Below, in pieces: positions 1 to 8,321 of a DNA stretch of 12,569 nucleotides. Below the pieces are notes generated by a model, which did not search any database, was not told the DNA's origin, and was given only the letters and a program-made list of their open reading frames with translations. Position numbers and translations under genes: made by a program. Source of the stretch: Ignavibacteria bacterium (GTDB lineage Bacteria > Bacteroidota > Ignavibacteria > Tepidaquicellales > Tepidaquicellaceae). Where the stretch lies: assembly GCA_016704345.1 (NCBI GenBank), contig JADJAH010000034.1, positions 1 through 12,569 on the forward strand, written 5' to 3'. Position 1 is the stretch's first letter. Every line of letters begins with the position of its first letter.

Positions 1-122
1 CAAACACAGATTTAACTGGCATCATGCATTGCCAAAGTCTAAAAAGATAAACCAGCCTCGCATAAATCTGACCTTCAGAAGAATTGAGATTTAGCTTGTT
101 TCCAAATTACTATTCAGTCTGC

Positions 123-1328
123 TCAAGTAACTTCAACATAGTCCAGATCTTTCCCAAAAGTTTCTTCCATGCGGACTGTTGCAATGACTGCTATTGCAGA
201 GCGATCACTGCTACAATCACAGCGCCGTTAACTATGCCGAGGTATTCGCGGAAGATTGAAATGACAAAGTCATCGGGACGGTAGTTCCGCGGATGATATT
301 GGGAACTGCTGTTGTAACTGTTGCTGATAGTTGGTGCCGAATTGTTCCGAAGCATTCGTTGCAATGTCCGCCCAGTAGCCGTTTGCAAATCCCAAAGCGC
401 CGCACATAAAGTAGAAGAAGTAATGCCGGTGATTGAAATAAAGATATACTGCAATGCAAACAAAATTCATGAACGAAATATCAGTACAACTTTTTCTTGA
501 TCTCATCACCTGACCCATATATCCGCCTCACAAAATCTCCGATGACGATTCTATGTACGTATACATTATTGACTGCGCAGGGTTGATGGGAACATTCAGA
601 CCAAAAGCTTCTGCAAACTTATCCGAGAAAGTAACAAGCACTCCAACACAAACCATGTTGGCAAGCCAATGAGAATACATTTGGAGAATTTGAAGAATCG
701 TGCTTTGTTAGTAAAGAGTTTGATAAAATTGTCTTTGAAACATTCTTATCTTTTATATTCTTATACATTCCTGACTCATAGACGCTGATCCTCGTATCAG
801 AAGTGCGAGGCCCATTGCTCCGCCAATGAAATGAAACGCGCCAGTCGAACTTGTTGGCAATAAGCGCGGCAACCACTGCGCCCAGCAGCCCGACTGTTGC
901 TACAATTGTTGTTCCCCAACCAGGGGGATTCTTTTCGGCATAATTTCGCTAACAAGCGTGATGCCTGCTCCAAGCTCACCCAAGACCGATGCCTGCGATG
1001 AACAACATCGCTTAGTTGGAACATCCTGCACAAAGCCGTTTGCAATGTTTGCTGCGGAGCAGAGAAATATCGAGCCGAACAGTACAGATCCTTCCTTTCT
1101 TATCGCCAGGACTCCCCAAAGTATTCCACCGATGAGCATTCCTGCCATTTGCCAGTTAAGAAGCATAACGCCGACATCAATCTGATGATCGCCCCCGACA
1201 CTGAGAGACACGAGCGAAGGTTTGCGCACAACACTGAAAAGGATGAGATCACAAACATCAACGAAGAAGCCGAGCGCCGCAACGATGATGCGGATTATAT
1301 CCTTCTTGTCGCTTGAAGGATCTCTCAT
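123..1328 (-). CDS. Major facilitator superfamily transporter (frameshifted in this sequence)
   Basis: Inner-membrane secondary transporter of the MFS, substrate unknown. The reading starts at ATG 1326-1328 (MRDPSSDKKD). The first membrane helix follows (IIVAALGFFVDVCDLILFS), then LLNWQMAGMLIGGILWGVL and, after a one-base shift near 1115, the cytoplasmic MFS motif A read as G-D-K-K-G-R. Further in-order pieces are ELGAGITLVSEIMPK, VAALIANKFDWRVSF, ISFMNFVCIAVYLYFNHR and FREYLGIVNGAVIVAVIAL. The last shift, near 200, leads to the C-terminus MEETFGKDLDYVEVT and a TGA at 123-125. The span is about 400 residues, the usual MFS length, which argues that all pieces belong to one gene. At least six frame changes occur, several next to short homopolymers, for example AAAA at about 936. 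I infer sequencing error rather than decay because no domain is missing. It could be a sugar or metabolite:proton symporter; the sequence does not decide. Confidence 0.87.
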
Positions 1329-1698
1329 GGTTATGTTAGATTACATAAAAATATATTTTCCCTTTCCATTTTCCATTTTCAATTTTCCACTTTACATTCT
1401 TTCAGTGTCTTCTTCTGTCCTGTCCGCTTTTTTCAAGGAGAGGGAAGACCTGTTGTTGAATTCGATACCGAACCAGGATGCAGGGCATCAATATCGAACT
1501 GAGGTTGATTTGACATGGAATATTATTTTTGGTTTTGGATTTGCTAATCAAGTGTGTTCCGGCCCGTTGATTCACGAGCCCGATAGATTCTTCAATTTTT
1601 TCCAGTTCTCTTAAAGCCAATTGCCAATCAACTAAAAATAGCTGAACATTTGGCAAACTAACTATTTCAATTCTCAATTCTTAATTCTCTAATTGACC
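1329..1698. other. Gap of 370 bases with no recognisable gene
   Basis: This lies between the start of the MFS gene and the end of the YgjP-like gene, both on the minus strand. It holds a five-unit heptamer repeat (listed separately) and AT-rich filler such as the stretch at 1665-1695. A minus-strand open frame at 1402-1677 would encode a 91-residue peptide with one amphipathic stretch (ALRELEKIEESIGLV). It matches no family I recognise and has no ribosome binding site, so I do not call it a gene. A gene remnant is possible. The promoter of the MFS gene must lie here, but no clear -10/-35 or -33/-7 pair stands out. Confidence 0.6.
1362..1396 (-). repeat. Five-unit heptamer repeat, consensus TGGAAAA on the minus strand
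   Basis: Five contiguous 7-base units read on the minus strand as TGTAAAG, TGGAAAA, TTGAAAA, TGGAAAA, TGGAAAG. The general unit is T[GT]GAAA[AG]. The array ends about 34 bases before the MFS start codon. The same unit family, in the same orientation, makes the longer array at 8700-8782. Confidence 0.85.
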
Positions 1699-2399
1699 TC
1701 AATACTCCCACTCCTGTGACCGGCGAGAATTTTTCCAGAATTTCTTTCTGCGTGCGCCGCCAGGAAGAAACTTGTCCATATAGAATAAAATCTCTTCGTG
1801 TGATTTCCTCTCAAGCAAATGCACCATCTCGTGAACGACTATGAATTCAAGGCATGCAATCGGCTTCTTGGCAAGATCAAGATTGAGCCATATATGCTGC
1901 GTTCTGATGTTGCATGTGCCCCATCTCGTCTTCATAGATTTTATGCCAAATCCTTTTACTTCAACATTCATTACAGGTTCCCACTTTGTGATCATCTGCG
2001 GAATGGTATCCTTCAAGCGCATTCTGTAAAATTTGTCACACCTGCTTCCGTTTTTCTTTGCCTGAATTTGGAGGAACATGAACCTCTATTGTGTCTTCAA
2101 AAAGTAAGACTCTTGACCGCACCCCGGAAGGAAAAATCTTTAGCTGATATTTCTCTCCAAAGAGATAATGAATTTCGCCTGACTCAAATTGTTTTGGAGC
2201 TGTCCTCGGCATCAATCTCATTTTCCTGATGCTTTCGTATCCAGTCGAGTCGTGACTCAACAAACTTTTCTATTACCCGGTCTTCCATTTTCAGAGGCGC
2301 CGATACTTGTACAAGTCCGTCCGGCGGCTTCACTCTTATGATGATGTTCTTCATGCGCTTCTTCATCACTTCCACATAAATGCCGTCAATCAGCATCAT
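1699..2399 (-). CDS. YgjP-like (DUF45/PF01863) metallopeptidase-fold protein
   Basis: Cytoplasmic YgjP-family protein with a zinc-metallopeptidase (gluzincin-like) fold. The E. coli relative has been linked to nucleotide pyrophosphatase activity, so the true substrate is open. The zinc motif HEMVH (H-E-x-x-H) is encoded at 1819-1833, preceded by the family signature KSMKTRWGTC and IWLNLDLAKKP. The C-terminus ends in W-E-Y, as I recall for relatives. The N-terminal part reads MLIDGIYVEVMKKRMKNI followed by IRVKPPDGLVQVSAP and FVESRLDWIRKHQ. The protein is spread over three frames (about 2184-2399, 2036-2230, 1699-2045) with shifts near 2220 and 2040. Joined, it gives about 233 residues, the normal family size. 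I chose ATG 2397-2399 because AAAAGG lies just upstream; ATG 2460-2462 in the same frame is an alternative. It is divergent from the LamG/GH16 gene. Confidence 0.9.
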
Positions 2400-2502
2400 C
2401 TGCCTTTTAATTATTTTCTTCGGCCTTGTTGGCGCAAAGAACTCTCTTAATCTGAATTTCATAGTTGCCAATATGGTAAATTGAGATTCAAATTTCGATT
2501 CA

Positions 2503-2539
2503 TGAGGTTTCTCCCCAATTGAGTAGGGGAGAAACCTCA
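2503..2539. repeat. Perfect 14-bp inverted repeat with 9-base loop
   Basis: The arms are 2503-2516 (TGAGGTTTCTCCCC) and 2526-2539 (GGGGAGAAACCTCA), perfectly complementary, with loop AATTGAGTA. It lies in the roughly 300-base interval between two divergent genes, so it would be in or near both 5' regions. There is no T-run on either side, so it is not a canonical intrinsic terminator. The flanks are weakly complementary too: gagattcaaatttc on the left and gaaattcaattttt on the right. This would suit a REP/MITE-like palindromic element or a transcription-factor or RNA structure site. The rest of 2400-2696 shows no gene. Confidence 0.85.
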
Positions 2540-2696
2540 AGTTCATTTTGCGCTGAAATTCAATTTTTTGTGCCCATGTGAAGGGACAAATTTGCATATC
2601 CGTCTTCACTTTAAATCTGTAATTTCTCATCGACCCCGAAACATCTTATCTGAAAGCTTTTCGTTTCGAATTCATCGGAGTTAATTTAATACTGAC

Positions 2697-4737
2697 ATGA
2701 AAATTCTTCAGGTTCTTTTTGTATTACTTGTCTCACTAAACACCGTTTCGTTTTCCAATACTCTCGACAGCGGACTTGTTGCTTTTATCCATTCAATGGA
2801 AATGCATTAGATGAAAGCGGCAACGGGAATCACGGAATAAATAATGGGGCCACACTTTCTTCAGACAGGTTCGGAAGTTCTAACAAGGCATTCTACTTCA
2901 ACCGCAACTATATTGAAATTCCAAATTCGCCGAGTTTGCAATCTCCCATAACTTCAATGTCTCTTGCATTCTGGATAAACATCTCGCAATGGGATCAAAG
3001 CAATGCCGGATTCATGGCAAAGTCAAACTCAAATACAATCGGACAATACGGCTCAGTGGCATCCACCGGTCCCAATTACATGCAGTTTGATATCGGAGGA
3101 AGTTACGTTCGCATCAACAGATACTTTGCACTTAACACATGGTACTTCCTTTGTTTGCGATGGGATGGTGCAGAAGCCAAACTCTATCTCAATGAATCCG
3201 TTTATGATTCTGTTCCTTACCGGAACTGTTGCTCCCGATAATTTTCCTCTCACACTCGGCAAGCATTCACCCGGCGGCGTGAGATATCTCATCGGAAAAC
3301 TTGATGATGTGAGGATCTACAACAGGGCATTGCATGATTCCGAGATCGAACAACTTTTTATGAAGGAAATCTTGATGTGAGGGTTTGTGCCGCAGGGGAT
3401 TCTATGATCCTGTGACTCAAAGAGCTCGAATGAAGGACACGGTACGAGTTTATTTGCGTGAGCCATACTTTCCATTTACTGTTGTTGATTCTTCGAAGGC
3501 GCTTATTGATTCTGTTCTGCTCGAAGGAAGTTTCAGAACTTTGGTTGCTCCGGGTTCATATTATATAGTTGTGAAGCACAGAAATTCCATAGAGACATGG
3601 AGCAGCGCTCCGGTTTATATTGAAGCAACTGCAATGAGTTATGATTTCACGTTGTTCGCTGCTCAGGCATACGGCAATAATCTTGTGCTGAATGGAAACA
3701 ACTATTGCTTGTACGGAGGTGATGTGAATCAGGATGGAATAGTAGATGCAGGCGACGGGAGCATGACTGACAATGATGCGAACAATTTTGTAACCGGTTA
3801 CGCGCAAACGGATCTCACGGGAGATAGGTTTGTTGACGGCTCCGATAACACAATTGCAGATAACAACGCTTCAGCGTTTGTGAGCGTAATTACTCCACTT
3901 AGTTATCAACCGCCGTGCAATCTGACGTGCGCAAGATTTTTTACCTGGTCAGGTTTTACCTGGTGTGTTATGACTTCTGACGGAACTAAAATGCTATCGG
4001 TCCCAATTATTTTTCGTCAAGTTATGATAACGTATTTGTTGACAGCGCCGGCGATCTGCACATGCGGATTACAAGAAGGAACGGGAAGTTCTACTGCGCC
4101 GAGTTGTTTACTACACAAACAGTGGGATACGGCACTTATACTTTTTACATTGCAAGCCGCGTGAACAATCTTGGCAGGAAAACACCGTGCTTGGGCTCTT
4201 CGTGGAATGACAAGAATTGCGTTACCAATGCCAACAGCGAGGTAGACATAGAATTCACGCGTTGGGGAGATGCAAACGATCCTGATGTGATCAATTATTC
4301 AATACAGCCTACCAATGCGGGACAGGAGACGGACAGATTTACAAAGTGGCCGATGTCATTCAACGGAAACAATACAATTCATTTCATGAACTGGACACCG
4401 TCGCTTGTAACCTGGTCAAGTTATGAAGACACAGCAATCCACCGCCTCCGGAAATCTCATTTCATCATGGTCATTTGATGATAACAATCTTCCAAAGATA
4501 AAGAGGAATGTAATTCCATCCAATCGTCATTCCTTCGCAGGAGAGCAATACACATTTGAGTCTTAATCTTTGGCTCGACAGAGCAGGTATCCTTCGGATG
4601 ACATGGAAGTTGAAGTGGTAATTCGGTATAGAATTTACTGCGATGGGGCAGCAATAATTTTTTTAGAGATCCTATCTTTGCAATGCAAGTTTGAATTTCC
4701 TGATAAAGGGAGTCTGCAGAGTGCTGACTTGATTTAA
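2697..4737 (+). CDS. Secreted LamG / beta-sandwich / dockerin-pair / GH16 beta-glucanase-like protein
   Basis: Exported polysaccharide-active protein of about 680 residues once frames are joined. ATG 2697 opens a signal peptide (MKILQVLFVLLVSL, then NTVSFSN). Next comes a LamG-like concanavalin-A fold (LVAFYPFNGNALDESGNGNH to GKLDDVRIYNRALHDSEIEQ). A beta-sandwich segment follows (GFYDPVTQRARMKDTVRVYL to VVKHRNSIETWS). Two dockerin-type calcium loops come next: DVNQDGIVDAGD at about 3720-3755, and DLTGDRFVDGSD 30 residues later. Last is a GH16 domain: FTWSGFTW, GKFYCAELFTTQTVGYGTY, then the lichenase-type catalytic motif EVDIEF at 4239-4256 (nucleophile Glu, Asp, acid/base Glu), and THLSLNLWLDRAG near the end. 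Frames shift near 2777 (a T-run one base short), 3228, 3380, 4000, 4190, 4440, 4550 and 4592. The exact stop is uncertain (TGA 4692-4694 or TAA 4735-4737). Substrate is inferred as a beta-1,3- or mixed-linkage glucan. Confidence 0.8.
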
Positions 4738-4749
4738 CTCTGTCGGCAA

Positions 4750-4766
4750 TCCGCTGTAACAGCGGA
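4750..4766. terminator. Short GC hairpin between convergent genes
   Basis: TCCGCTG-TAA-CAGCGGA is a perfect 7-bp stem with a 3-base loop, midway between the end of the GH16-type gene (plus) and the end of the methyltransferase gene (minus). The position suits a bidirectional 3'-end structure. No U-tract follows on either strand, so termination activity is only an inference. Confidence 0.35.
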
Positions 4767-4784
4767 GAAAAAGAATTCCTACCT

Positions 4785-5537
4785 TTACTTCGTCTTAATA
4801 ATTTCCACCACAATCATCTCATTACTATCGACTGCCTTCATCCCTGAATATCCACCGTACAGCGAATAATTCTCGAAGTTACTTGCATTCAGAAAATTCC
4901 GAATTTCATCTGCATCATAATACTTGATCTTCATTATTTCCGTTTCGACATTTTTCACATTACTATCTGAGACATCTTCATAAATGCAGATCATCGTTTC
5001 AATATTTGAACTCTTTTCAAATTTGCTCTGTGTTGTCAGTTTTATCTTTGAGCCATCGTTTCTGAAAACTTCTCTGACATTCTCTTCACTCATTTCAGTA
5101 AAACCAGAAGGTGTGCTGATCTCAAAAAGTATTCTGCCTTTTGGCATAAGACTATCGTACATATTCTTTAAAGATTTTAGCACGACCGGATTTTCCGTGA
5201 GCAGTCCGAAAGAACCTGAAGGAAGAAAGACTAATCCGTATTCTCTATGCACTTTCATATCTTCAAGTTTTTGAAGATACAATTTTGGGTGTAAATTTTT
5301 TTCGCCGGCTTTAATTCGGCATTTCTCAAGCATATGCTCAGAGGCATCTATGCCGTCAATGTCAATTCCTTTCTCGAACAAAGGAATAAGAAATCTTCCG
5401 GTCCCGCACATTGGTTCAAGTACGGGTTGAGAACTTAGTTGAATTTGATTCAGATAGTATTCCAGCGCATCATCGGGAGCAAGCGGTTTGTCGAGATCGT
5501 AAAATTCCGTGCAGAGGGACTTGTATGTATCAATCAT
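4785..5537 (-). CDS. Class I SAM-dependent methyltransferase
   Basis: Cytoplasmic methyltransferase of 250 residues, the only protein gene here with an uninterrupted frame. Motif I, the SAM-binding glycine loop, is VLEPMCGTGRFLIPL (residues about 39-53). The acidic post-motif follows as GIDIDGIDASEHML (about 57-70), and a motif IV-like stretch is YGLVFLPSGSFGLL (about 100-113). The C-terminal half contains IYEDVSDSN and an antiparallel-sheet-type ending (ENYSLYGGYSGMKAV, then MIVVEIIKTK). This pattern is typical of Methyltransf_11/25-like enzymes acting on small molecules. Acceptor unknown. The start ATG 5535-5537 has no Shine-Dalgarno sequence, only AT-rich DNA upstream. It stands alone, convergent with the GH16-type gene and divergent from tRNA-Pro, so context gives no pathway. 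Confidence 0.9.
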   Translation of the reverse strand: MIDTYKSLCTEFYDLDKPLAPDDALEYYLNQIQLSSQPVLEPMCGTGRFLIPLFEKGIDIDGIDASEHMLEKCRIKAGEKNLHPKLYLQKLEDMKVHREYGLVFLPSGSFGLLTENPVVLKSLKNMYDSLMPKGRILFEISTPSGFTEMSEENVREVFRNDGSKIKLTTQSKFEKSSNIETMICIYEDVSDSNVKNVETEIMKIKYYDADEIRNFLNASNFENYSLYGGYSGMKAVDSNEMIVVEIIKTK

Positions 5538-5810
5538 ATATTCGAAAAGTAATATTTGTGGCAGTCAATATAAGAAGTCTGTTATTTCTTTTTGCTCAAT
5601 TTTAGTTGGGTATTCCTTTCATCAAGAAGTTTTAGCACTTGCGCACTTCAGGCGTTCTAATACTTCATCCAAATGTCAGATTGTCTTGTTTCTACTACTG
5701 AATCCAACAATATGGGAGCCTAATTACCCGGATATTGCAAAAATTCTTTAAATCGGAAGAGATATGGTTTGAATTAGAACATCTGTTTCGTTAATTTGCC
5801 GTTGAAATTG
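5538..5810. other. Intergenic region, nothing recognisable
   Basis: AT-rich DNA between the divergent methyltransferase and tRNA-Pro genes. All longer open frames lack a ribosome site and any family motif. It must carry both promoters, but I cannot place them with confidence. Confidence 0.5.
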
Positions 5811-5884
5811 CGGAGCGTAGCGTAGCCCGGTATCGCGCCAGTTTTGGGAACTGGAGGTCGCTGGTTCGAATCCAGCCGTTCCGA
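5811..5884 (+). tRNA. tRNA-Pro (anticodon UGG)
   Basis: A complete 74-base cloverleaf. The acceptor CGGAGCG (5811-5817) pairs with CGTTCCG (5877-5883) including one G-U pair, and the discriminator is A 5884. The anticodon stem is CCAGT/ACTGG around the loop TTTGGGA (5843-5849), with anticodon TGG at 5845-5847. The T arm is GCTGG-TTCGAAT-CCAGC. The 3' CCA is not encoded: CTT follows. The gene reads the proline codons CCN, chiefly CCA/CCG. It is followed 74 bases downstream by an intrinsic terminator and appears to be a single-gene transcript. Confidence 0.96.
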
Positions 5885-5957
5885 CTTACTAAAAAATTTT
5901 GAGACCCTTTGTGCGGAATCGTTCGGAGTGTGAACGGAATTTCTCACATGATTTGCC

Positions 5958-5996
5958 AAAGCCCCTGGATATGGTTCAGGGGCTTTATTTTTTTAT
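5958..5996 (+). terminator. Rho-independent terminator after tRNA-Pro
   Basis: A perfect 10-bp stem AAAGCCCCTG (5958-5967) / CAGGGGCTTT (5977-5986) with a 9-base loop GATATGGTT, followed directly by ATTTTTTTAT. This is a textbook intrinsic terminator for the tRNA-Pro transcript. Its U-tract ends less than 12 bases before the pyrD start, so pyrD must either be transcribed from a promoter overlapping the terminator or depend on read-through. Confidence 0.9.
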
Positions 5997-5999
5997 AAT
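5994..5999 (+). promoter_or_regulatory. Candidate -10 element (TATAAT) overlapping the terminator tail
   Basis: A perfect TATAAT lies 6-11 bases before the pyrD start. If used, the transcript would begin at or just before the start codon and be leaderless or nearly so. No good -35 element is seen, because the terminator hairpin occupies that place. The A/T-rich setting makes a chance match quite likely. Confidence 0.25.
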
Positions 6000-6004
6000 G
6001 GAAA

Positions 6005-7039
6005 TTGAATATCTATAAATCACTCATAAGGCCGGTTTTGTTTACAATCGATCCGGAAAGAGCACATGATCTCGCTCTCGGATTCATCACAAGAATGAAA
6101 CTTGCCTATCCTCTTTTTCACTCGGCTTATTCCCCCGTTAATAATGATCCCGTGAAGATCGGCCCTCTGACTTTTAGAAACAGGCTCGGACTCGCCGCCG
6201 GATTTGACAAGAACGGTACGGCAATAGAATTCTGGGATGCGCTCGGATTCTCGCACGTCAAGTGGGAACTGTTACTCCATTGCCTCAACCGGGAAATGAG
6301 ATGCCGCGTATCTTCCGGCTTCCAAAGATTCAGCGCTGATCAACCGGCTTGGTTTCAATAACCTAGGGGCGGATGCGGTGAGGACCAACATTCTAAAGCA
6401 CGTAAGAAAGTCAGCAATGATTTTGTTATCGGAGTAAATATCGGCAAGAACAAATCAACTCCCGTTGAAGATGCTGTGAATGATTACACAACCTGCTTTG
6501 AAAAAATGTATGACGCTGCAGATTATTTTACAGTTAATGTTTCATCGCCAAATACTCCCGGCCTGCGGCAGCTTCAGGATGAAGAACATCTTGCAGAACT
6601 TCTTTCTAAAATATCCGCTTTGAACAATAGCATCTCTTCCCAGAAACAAGTGAGGAACAAAGACATCTTTCTCAAAATAGCTCCCGACATTAATGATGAA
6701 ACACTTCACTCAGTTTTCAGCATCTGCACTGCAAATGAGATCACGGGTATCATAGCGACAAATACAACCATTGGGAGATCCGGCCTGCAGACAGTCATTG
6801 ATCAGCAAGGCGGGCTCAGCGGAAAACCGGTGTTCGGAAAGTCTAACGAGGTGCTTGGAAAACTCAATGAACTCCGCAAAGCTTCATCACACAAGACTCC
6901 CGAACTCATTGGAGTAGGCGGTGTCTTTACAAAAAGTGATTACAAAGAAAAGTTAAGACTCGGTGCATCGCTTGTTCAGGTCTATACCGGTTTTATTTAC
7001 GAAGGACCGGGGATGATAAAAGAGTTGTTAAACAGTTAG
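6005..7039 (+). CDS. pyrD: Dihydroorotate dehydrogenase, class 2 (quinone-dependent)
   Basis: Membrane-associated flavoenzyme of pyrimidine synthesis, oxidising dihydroorotate to orotate with quinone as acceptor. The N-terminus reads NIYKSLIRPVLFTIDPERAH, typical of the class 2 membrane-contact helices, then NRLGLAAGFDKNGTAIEFWD. After a missing base near 6260 the FMN signature reads E-V-G-T-V-T-P-L-P-Q-P-G-N-E-M-P-R. Missing bases near 6327 and 6397 restore DSALINRLGFNNLGADAVR and ARKKVSNDFVIGVNIGKNKS. The catalytic-loop serine is in TVNVSSPNTPGLRQLQ, the mark of class 2 enzymes. The phosphate-binding end is IGVGGVFTKSDYKEKL followed by GASLVQVYTGFIYEGPGM. Three one-base omissions add up to exactly one codon, giving about 345 residues, the family norm. 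The start is TTG 6005 as read; ATG 5998 with one A too many in the AAA run is an equally good alternative. No partner genes of the pathway are adjacent. Confidence 0.95.
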
Positions 7040-7180
7040 ATTATCCAGAGCATTAAAAAAATACTTTTAAGATTGTCTTACAGGAAGTTGGTGTACATGG
7101 TAAGGAAATGGATTCATCATACAATTACTATGAATGTCCGGATTTATCAAACGTGTTTTTTGCAGATTGTTATTTGCTAA

Positions 7181-7245
7181 AAAAGAATATGCGCTCCCGG
7201 ATATCTGCTAAACAATGCAGTACTGTTTGACAGTTCCGGGAACGC
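7181..7245 (-). terminator. Probable terminator of the 7270-8321 gene
   Basis: The arms 7191-7201 (GCGCTCCCGGA) and 7235-7245 (TCCGGGAACGC) pair at 10 of 11 positions. An inner stem AAACA (7210-7214) / TGTTT (7224-7228) lies inside. On the minus strand the hairpin is followed by ATATTCTTTTTT, a U-rich tail. It sits 25 bases past the stop codon of the minus-strand gene and between convergent genes, so it could also stop pyrD transcripts. The interval 7040-7190 otherwise holds nothing recognisable. Confidence 0.5.
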
Positions 7246-7269
7246 AATAAGCTGATAAGATTGAATTAC

Positions 7270-8321
7270 TTAGGGTCTTACCGATCCCACAAAATTATAT
7301 GCGTTGTTATCTGCAAGTGAAGCATCCGTTGCATCTACGATGTCATCATAATTCAGGTCTGTAGAAATATAGCCTGACCCCAAAATTAAATGCATCATTA
7401 TCTATCAAACCGGCATCTGTTCCATCTATAACCCCGTCCTGATTTACATCTCCACTGAAAGCTGTCCATCTTGTTCCCAATAATTGAAGATTGCTTCCGT
7501 AAGCTTGTGACGATGATGTTGTAAAGTTGTAGGTCCATTGAGTTTGCTGTGAAACTGTTTCCGGCGGCGCTCCATGTTTCAATAGCATTCCTGTGTGTTA
7601 AGACAATGTAGTATGGAACTCCGTTTGAAACACCTGTGAAAGTAAAAGCACCTACTCCGCTTGAGTTTAGAATTGCCTTTGAAGAGCTGACAATTGCATA
7701 AGGCGAAGTTGTGTTTCTGAGATAAATCGTTGCTGTATCACTTACCAAAGTATTAGTACCCGGGTTATACAATCCCTCGATGAGAGCTGTAAGGTTAAGC
7801 GTGCTTGAAGGTTCAATGATGTTGACATTCCTGTTAACTGCCCAGTTCCATTGATCTCCGCTTTCATTGCCATCGCTGTTCGATGCAAGTCCGTCAGCCC
7901 ATAACGTATCAACTCCTGCAGTCGCAGGCGCAGTGTAGTTGAAAAGTATAGTTATAGAACCGGCTGTCATTGGAAGATTGTTGTTATGAGTGATCTCACC
8001 GCTTTGAAGTCTTGTACCTGATGTTACTGCAGCCAAGGTACCTCTTCTGGTTGCTACGTCAAGTCCGGCGCCGGTAAGTCCTGACCTTGTGATGACCAAT
8101 GAGAATTGTGCTGTCTGACCTTTTACGACTGATGAAGTCCGTTGATTACTGAGTGTGACTCCTGATACTGCAGACCCGTGACAGCTGCAGCCGGATGTCG
8201 AAGTTTTCCTTGTTCTTCCTGTTCTTCCACCCTCATCACCGTAAGTGGAGACACTGATTGTCAGAAAGGCCAATATGCAAACGGCTGAGCCCAACCTGAT
8301 CAGAGTGTTGTTTTTGCTCAT
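7270..8321 (-). CDS. Secreted choice-of-anchor-V-like protein with dockerin-type C-terminal cassette
   Basis: Exported protein of about 350 residues. ATG 8319-8321 has TTTAGAAG upstream and opens a signal peptide (MSKNNTLIRLGSAVCILAFL, cleaved around SVSTYG). Next is a segment resembling the 'choice-of-anchor V' or reelin-like domain: S-G-C-S-C-H-G near residue 44, VSGVTLSNQRTSSVVKGQTA, GLDVATRRGTL, and ILFNYTAPATAGVDTLWADG with SDGNESGDQWNW. The C-terminal cassette begins at LNLTALIEGLYNPGTNT and continues through AIVSSSKAILNSSG, YYIVLTHRNAIETWSA and SSSQAYGSNLQLLG. The dockerin-type loops are DVNQDGVIDGTD and DLNYDDIVDATD, ending ADNNAYNFVGSVRP and TAA 7270-7272. Frames shift near 7525 and 7385. 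The role of the CxCH motif is unknown; it is not a canonical CxxCH haem site. Surface attachment or extracellular binding is an inference. Confidence 0.82.

Noticed and set aside
1819..2229. Plus-strand open frame of 136 residues
   Set aside because: It is opposite the YgjP-like gene, whose HExxH and KSMKTRWGTC motifs prove the minus strand is coding.
3720..3880. A true cellulosome (cohesin-dockerin) locus
   Set aside because: Dockerin-type loops are present, but no cohesin or scaffoldin gene is visible in the window.
2697..4737. Programmed ribosomal frameshifting as explanation for the split frames
   Set aside because: The shifts are many, in both directions, in unrelated housekeeping and secreted genes, and lack a common slippery site with a downstream structure.
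4457..4813. Minus-strand open frame of 118 residues
   Set aside because: It runs antisense to the GH16 C-terminus, whose residues (for example LNLWLDRAG) are readable on the plus strand. No family motif is present.
5774..5959. Minus-strand open frame with the text ERLDSNQRPPVPKTGAIPGY
   Set aside because: It is the antisense of tRNA-Pro. This peptide text is a well-known false protein arising from tRNA genes.
8175..8195. c-type cytochrome call for the CSCH motif
   Set aside because: The spacing is CxCH, not CxxCH, there is only one such motif, and the rest of the protein is all-beta.
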